17,684 nucleotides of DNA from Flavobacteriales bacterium (GTDB taxonomy: Bacteria > Bacteroidota > Bacteroidia > Flavobacteriales > UBA7430). The translations under genes and the position numbers were made by a program. The DNA is taken from contig JANXFM010000132.1 in NCBI GenBank assembly GCA_024959975.1, positions 1 through 17,684 of the forward strand, in the 5' to 3' direction. A model generated the notes under the pieces. It had not been told where the DNA came from and did no database searches. It was given only the letters and a program-made list of their open reading frames with translations. Positions 16,449-17,684 of the stretch are shown piece by piece (positions within the stretch are counted from its first letter, which is position 1; every line of letters begins with the position of its first letter).

Positions 16449-16793
16449 ATGAAAGAGAATATAATAGAGACTATGTGTTTTAATTTTTCCATTTCTATTA
16501 TTGAGTTTTCGGAGAAATTAGAAAGTGAAAATAAATGGGTTGTCGCTAAACAACTATTACGTTCCGGCACATCCATTGGAGCAAATGTATCTGAAGCCCA
16601 ATTTGCGGAAAGTAAAAAAGATTTCATACACAAGCTAAAAATAGCTGCGAAAGAAGCAAATGAAGCTTCTTATTGGTTAAGTCTCTGTGAAAGGGCAGAT
16701 TCCTACCCCCGAGCGGGTAGTTTAGGAGATGATATACTAAGTATCAAAAAGGTGTTGTCAAAGATTATATCAACATCTATCAAGGATAACTAG
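16449..16793 (+). CDS. Four-helix-bundle protein (S23 / 23S rRNA intervening-sequence family)
   Basis: A 114-residue, mostly helical protein. It carries the family core KQLLRSGTSIGANVSEAQFA and SKKDFIHKLKIAAKEANEASYWLSL. Four amphipathic helices lie at about 3-28, 31-50, 54-79 and 90-111. Relatives are encoded inside intervening sequences of 23S rRNA genes, as free-standing genes in many Bacteroidota, and as the Avd accessory protein of diversity-generating retroelements; no reverse transcriptase is present here. Family members are basic and oligomeric and may bind nucleic acid, but the cellular role is unproven. The gene is wedged between scoA and scoB and flanked by inverted repeats; the right repeat begins inside its last codons. 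CTACCC/GGGTAG at 16703-16720 is a small internal hairpin. Confidence 0.87.
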   Translation: MKENIIETMCFNFSISIIEFSEKLESENKWVVAKQLLRSGTSIGANVSEAQFAESKKDFIHKLKIAAKEANEASYWLSLCERADSYPRAGSLGDDILSIKKVLSKIISTSIKDN

Positions 16794-16804
16794 TCATTAT
16801 TAAT
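16787..16804 (-). repeat. Right inverted repeat of the four-helix-bundle cassette
   Basis: TAACTAGTCATTATTAAT is the inverted partner of 16420-16437. It overlaps the last codons and stop of the four-helix-bundle gene and ends 19 nt before the scoB ATG. Confidence 0.7.
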
Positions 16805-16823
16805 TAATCATTACCCAATTAGT

Positions 16824-17483
16824 ATGTTAAATAAGACAGGTATAGCGAAAAGAATTGCTCAAGAGTTGGAAGACGGATTCTATGTAAACCTCGGAATAGG
16901 TATTCCTACTTTAGTTGCGAATTATATTCCTGAAGGAATTTCAGTTGAATTTCAATCCGAGAATGGGATTTTGGGAATGGGTCCTTTTCCGTTTGAAGGA
17001 TCGGAAGATGCTGATTTAATTAATGCAGGAAAACAAACCATTACTGCTCTTGATGGAGCCGTTTATTTTGATTCGGCAACGAGTTTTGCCATGATCAGAG
17101 GTCAGCACGTTCAGCTAACCGTATTGGGTGCTATGGAGGTTTCTGAAAATGGTGATATTGCCAATTGGAAGATTCCGGGAAAAATGGTAAAAGGGATGGG
17201 TGGTGCTATGGACTTGGTGGCTTCTGCAGAGAACATTATTGTTGCCATGATGCATACTAATAAAAAGGGGGAATCGAAACTATTGAAAGAATGTAGCCTG
17301 CCTTTAACAGGTACTGGTTGTGTAAAAAAGATTGTAACAAATTTGGCAGTATTGGAAGTGATGCCCCATGGAGGGTTTAAGCTTTTGGAGCGCGCTCCAG
17401 GACTGAGTGTAAAAGAAATCCAGGCAGCTACAGAAGGTAGCTTATTGGTGGAGGGGGAAATTCCGGAAATGGAGCTTAGTTAA
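16824..17483 (+). CDS. scoB: 3-oxoacid CoA-transferase subunit B
   Basis: A 219-residue beta subunit that carries the catalytic glutamate: E46 in the motif QSENGILGMGPFP, which forms the enzyme-CoA thioester in this family. Other conserved segments are DGFYVNLGIGIPTLVANYIP (18-37), DAVYFDSATSFAMIRG-like DGAVYFDSATSFAMIRGQHV, GAMEVSENGDIANWKIPGKM, KGMGGAMDLV and PLTGTGCVKKIVTNLAV. It works as a heterodimer or heterotetramer with the product of scoA. The cassette upstream prevents the usual close coupling, so it needs its own translation start; no clear Shine-Dalgarno is visible. A strong terminator lies about 90 nt downstream. Confidence 0.94.
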   Translation: MLNKTGIAKRIAQELEDGFYVNLGIGIPTLVANYIPEGISVEFQSENGILGMGPFPFEGSEDADLINAGKQTITALDGAVYFDSATSFAMIRGQHVQLTVLGAMEVSENGDIANWKIPGKMVKGMGGAMDLVASAENIIVAMMHTNKKGESKLLKECSLPLTGTGCVKKIVTNLAVLEVMPHGGFKLLERAPGLSVKEIQAATEGSLLVEGEIPEMELS

Positions 17484-17571
17484 TAATTTTTAAATCACTA
17501 CGTTCCTACAGTCTGCCTACCTAAAAATGATTAGGTGAATCTCCAAAATTTTACGGGCTTACCGGCAAAAA

Positions 17572-17601
17572 AAAAGACCATTTCGAAAGAAATGGTCTTT
17601 T
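17572..17601. terminator. Bidirectional rho-independent terminator with GNRA loop
   Basis: A 13-bp perfect stem (AAAAGACCATTTC paired with GAAATGGTCTTTT) closes on a GAAA tetraloop, with A-rich and T-rich flanks. It separates scoB from the convergent gene at the window's right end. Confidence 0.92.
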
Positions 17602-17621
17602 AATATGAATGAGAGAAATAC

Positions 17622-17684
17622 TTACTCAGCGAATGGAACAACGCTTACGTAAGATCTGTCATCTCTTTTCTTTTTAAATTGAAT
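17622..17684 (-). CDS. C-terminal end of an unidentified protein (rest beyond the window)
   Basis: The minus-strand frame that ends in TAA at 17622-17624 encodes IQFKKKRDDRSYVSVVPFAE and stays open to the window edge. Its position 20 nt beyond a bidirectional terminator, convergent with scoB, supports a real gene. The fragment is too short to identify. Confidence 0.5.
   Translation of the reverse strand: MQFKKKRDDRSYVSVVPFAE

Larger units (their letters stand above)
16420..16804 (+). mobile_element. IVS-like cassette: inverted repeats plus four-helix-bundle gene
   Basis: A unit of about 385 bp lies exactly between scoA and scoB. It consists of 18-bp terminal inverted repeats (one mismatch) and a single small gene for an S23/IVS-type protein. 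In transcripts the ends would pair and loop out the whole gene, as intervening sequences do in 23S rRNA. Treating it as a mobile or formerly mobile unit is an inference from its architecture and position; no transposase or target duplication is evident. Confidence 0.5.

Noticed and set aside
16421..16633. 70-codon minus-strand open frame over the four-helix-bundle gene
   Set aside because: It is antisense to the conserved S23 core, with no family resemblance of its own.
16420..16804. Diversity-generating retroelement, suggested by an Avd-like protein
   Set aside because: No reverse transcriptase, template or variable repeat is present; the protein fits the broader S23 family.

Overview
The window is AT-rich chromosomal DNA from a Bacteroidota bacterium, most likely a member of the Flavobacteriales. 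Evidence for this is a secreted protease with a type IX secretion (T9SS) C-terminal sorting domain, a GldH gliding lipoprotein, a Bacteroidota-type RicT with a Cys-rich N-terminus, the gene order holB-ricT-gldH-PBP1A, and several promoters of the Bacteroidota TTG...TAnnTTTG type with few Shine-Dalgarno sequences. There are 14 intact or nearly complete protein genes and two that run off the window edges. I see no rRNA, tRNA, CRISPR array or transposase.

Left part (1-4040): a TonB-dependent outer-membrane receptor (minus strand, cut at the left edge) is divergent from a Fur-family repressor gene. A perfect 15-bp palindrome between them covers the -33 region of the receptor promoter, so this looks like a self-contained metal-uptake switch; a GLPGHTHE loop in the receptor points to zinc. 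A bidirectional terminator separates the repressor from a secreted M43 metalloprotease that carries a T9SS sorting domain.

Middle (4200-10070): mostly housekeeping genes on alternating strands. These are RNase R, PheS, a small lipoprotein, a conserved hypothetical protein, a CvpA-family membrane protein and phosphoglycerate kinase. A perfect bidirectional terminator lies between the last two.

Right part (10230-15510): a tight four-gene operon, holB (clamp-loader delta prime), ricT (PSP1 domain), gldH (gliding/T9SS-associated lipoprotein) and a class A penicillin-binding protein. Spacings are 13 nt, a 23-nt overlap and 1 nt. It links DNA replication, RNA processing, surface motility and wall synthesis in one transcript.

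Right end (15510-17684): scoA and scoB encode the two subunits of a 3-oxoacid CoA-transferase. They would normally abut, but here they are separated by a roughly 385-bp cassette that encodes a four-helix-bundle (S23/IVS-type) protein and is bounded by 18-bp inverted repeats with one mismatch. This resembles the intervening sequences known from 23S rRNA genes, here sitting inside a protein-coding operon, and is the most unusual structure in the window. A strong GNRA-loop terminator and the last 20 codons of an unidentified convergent gene close the window.
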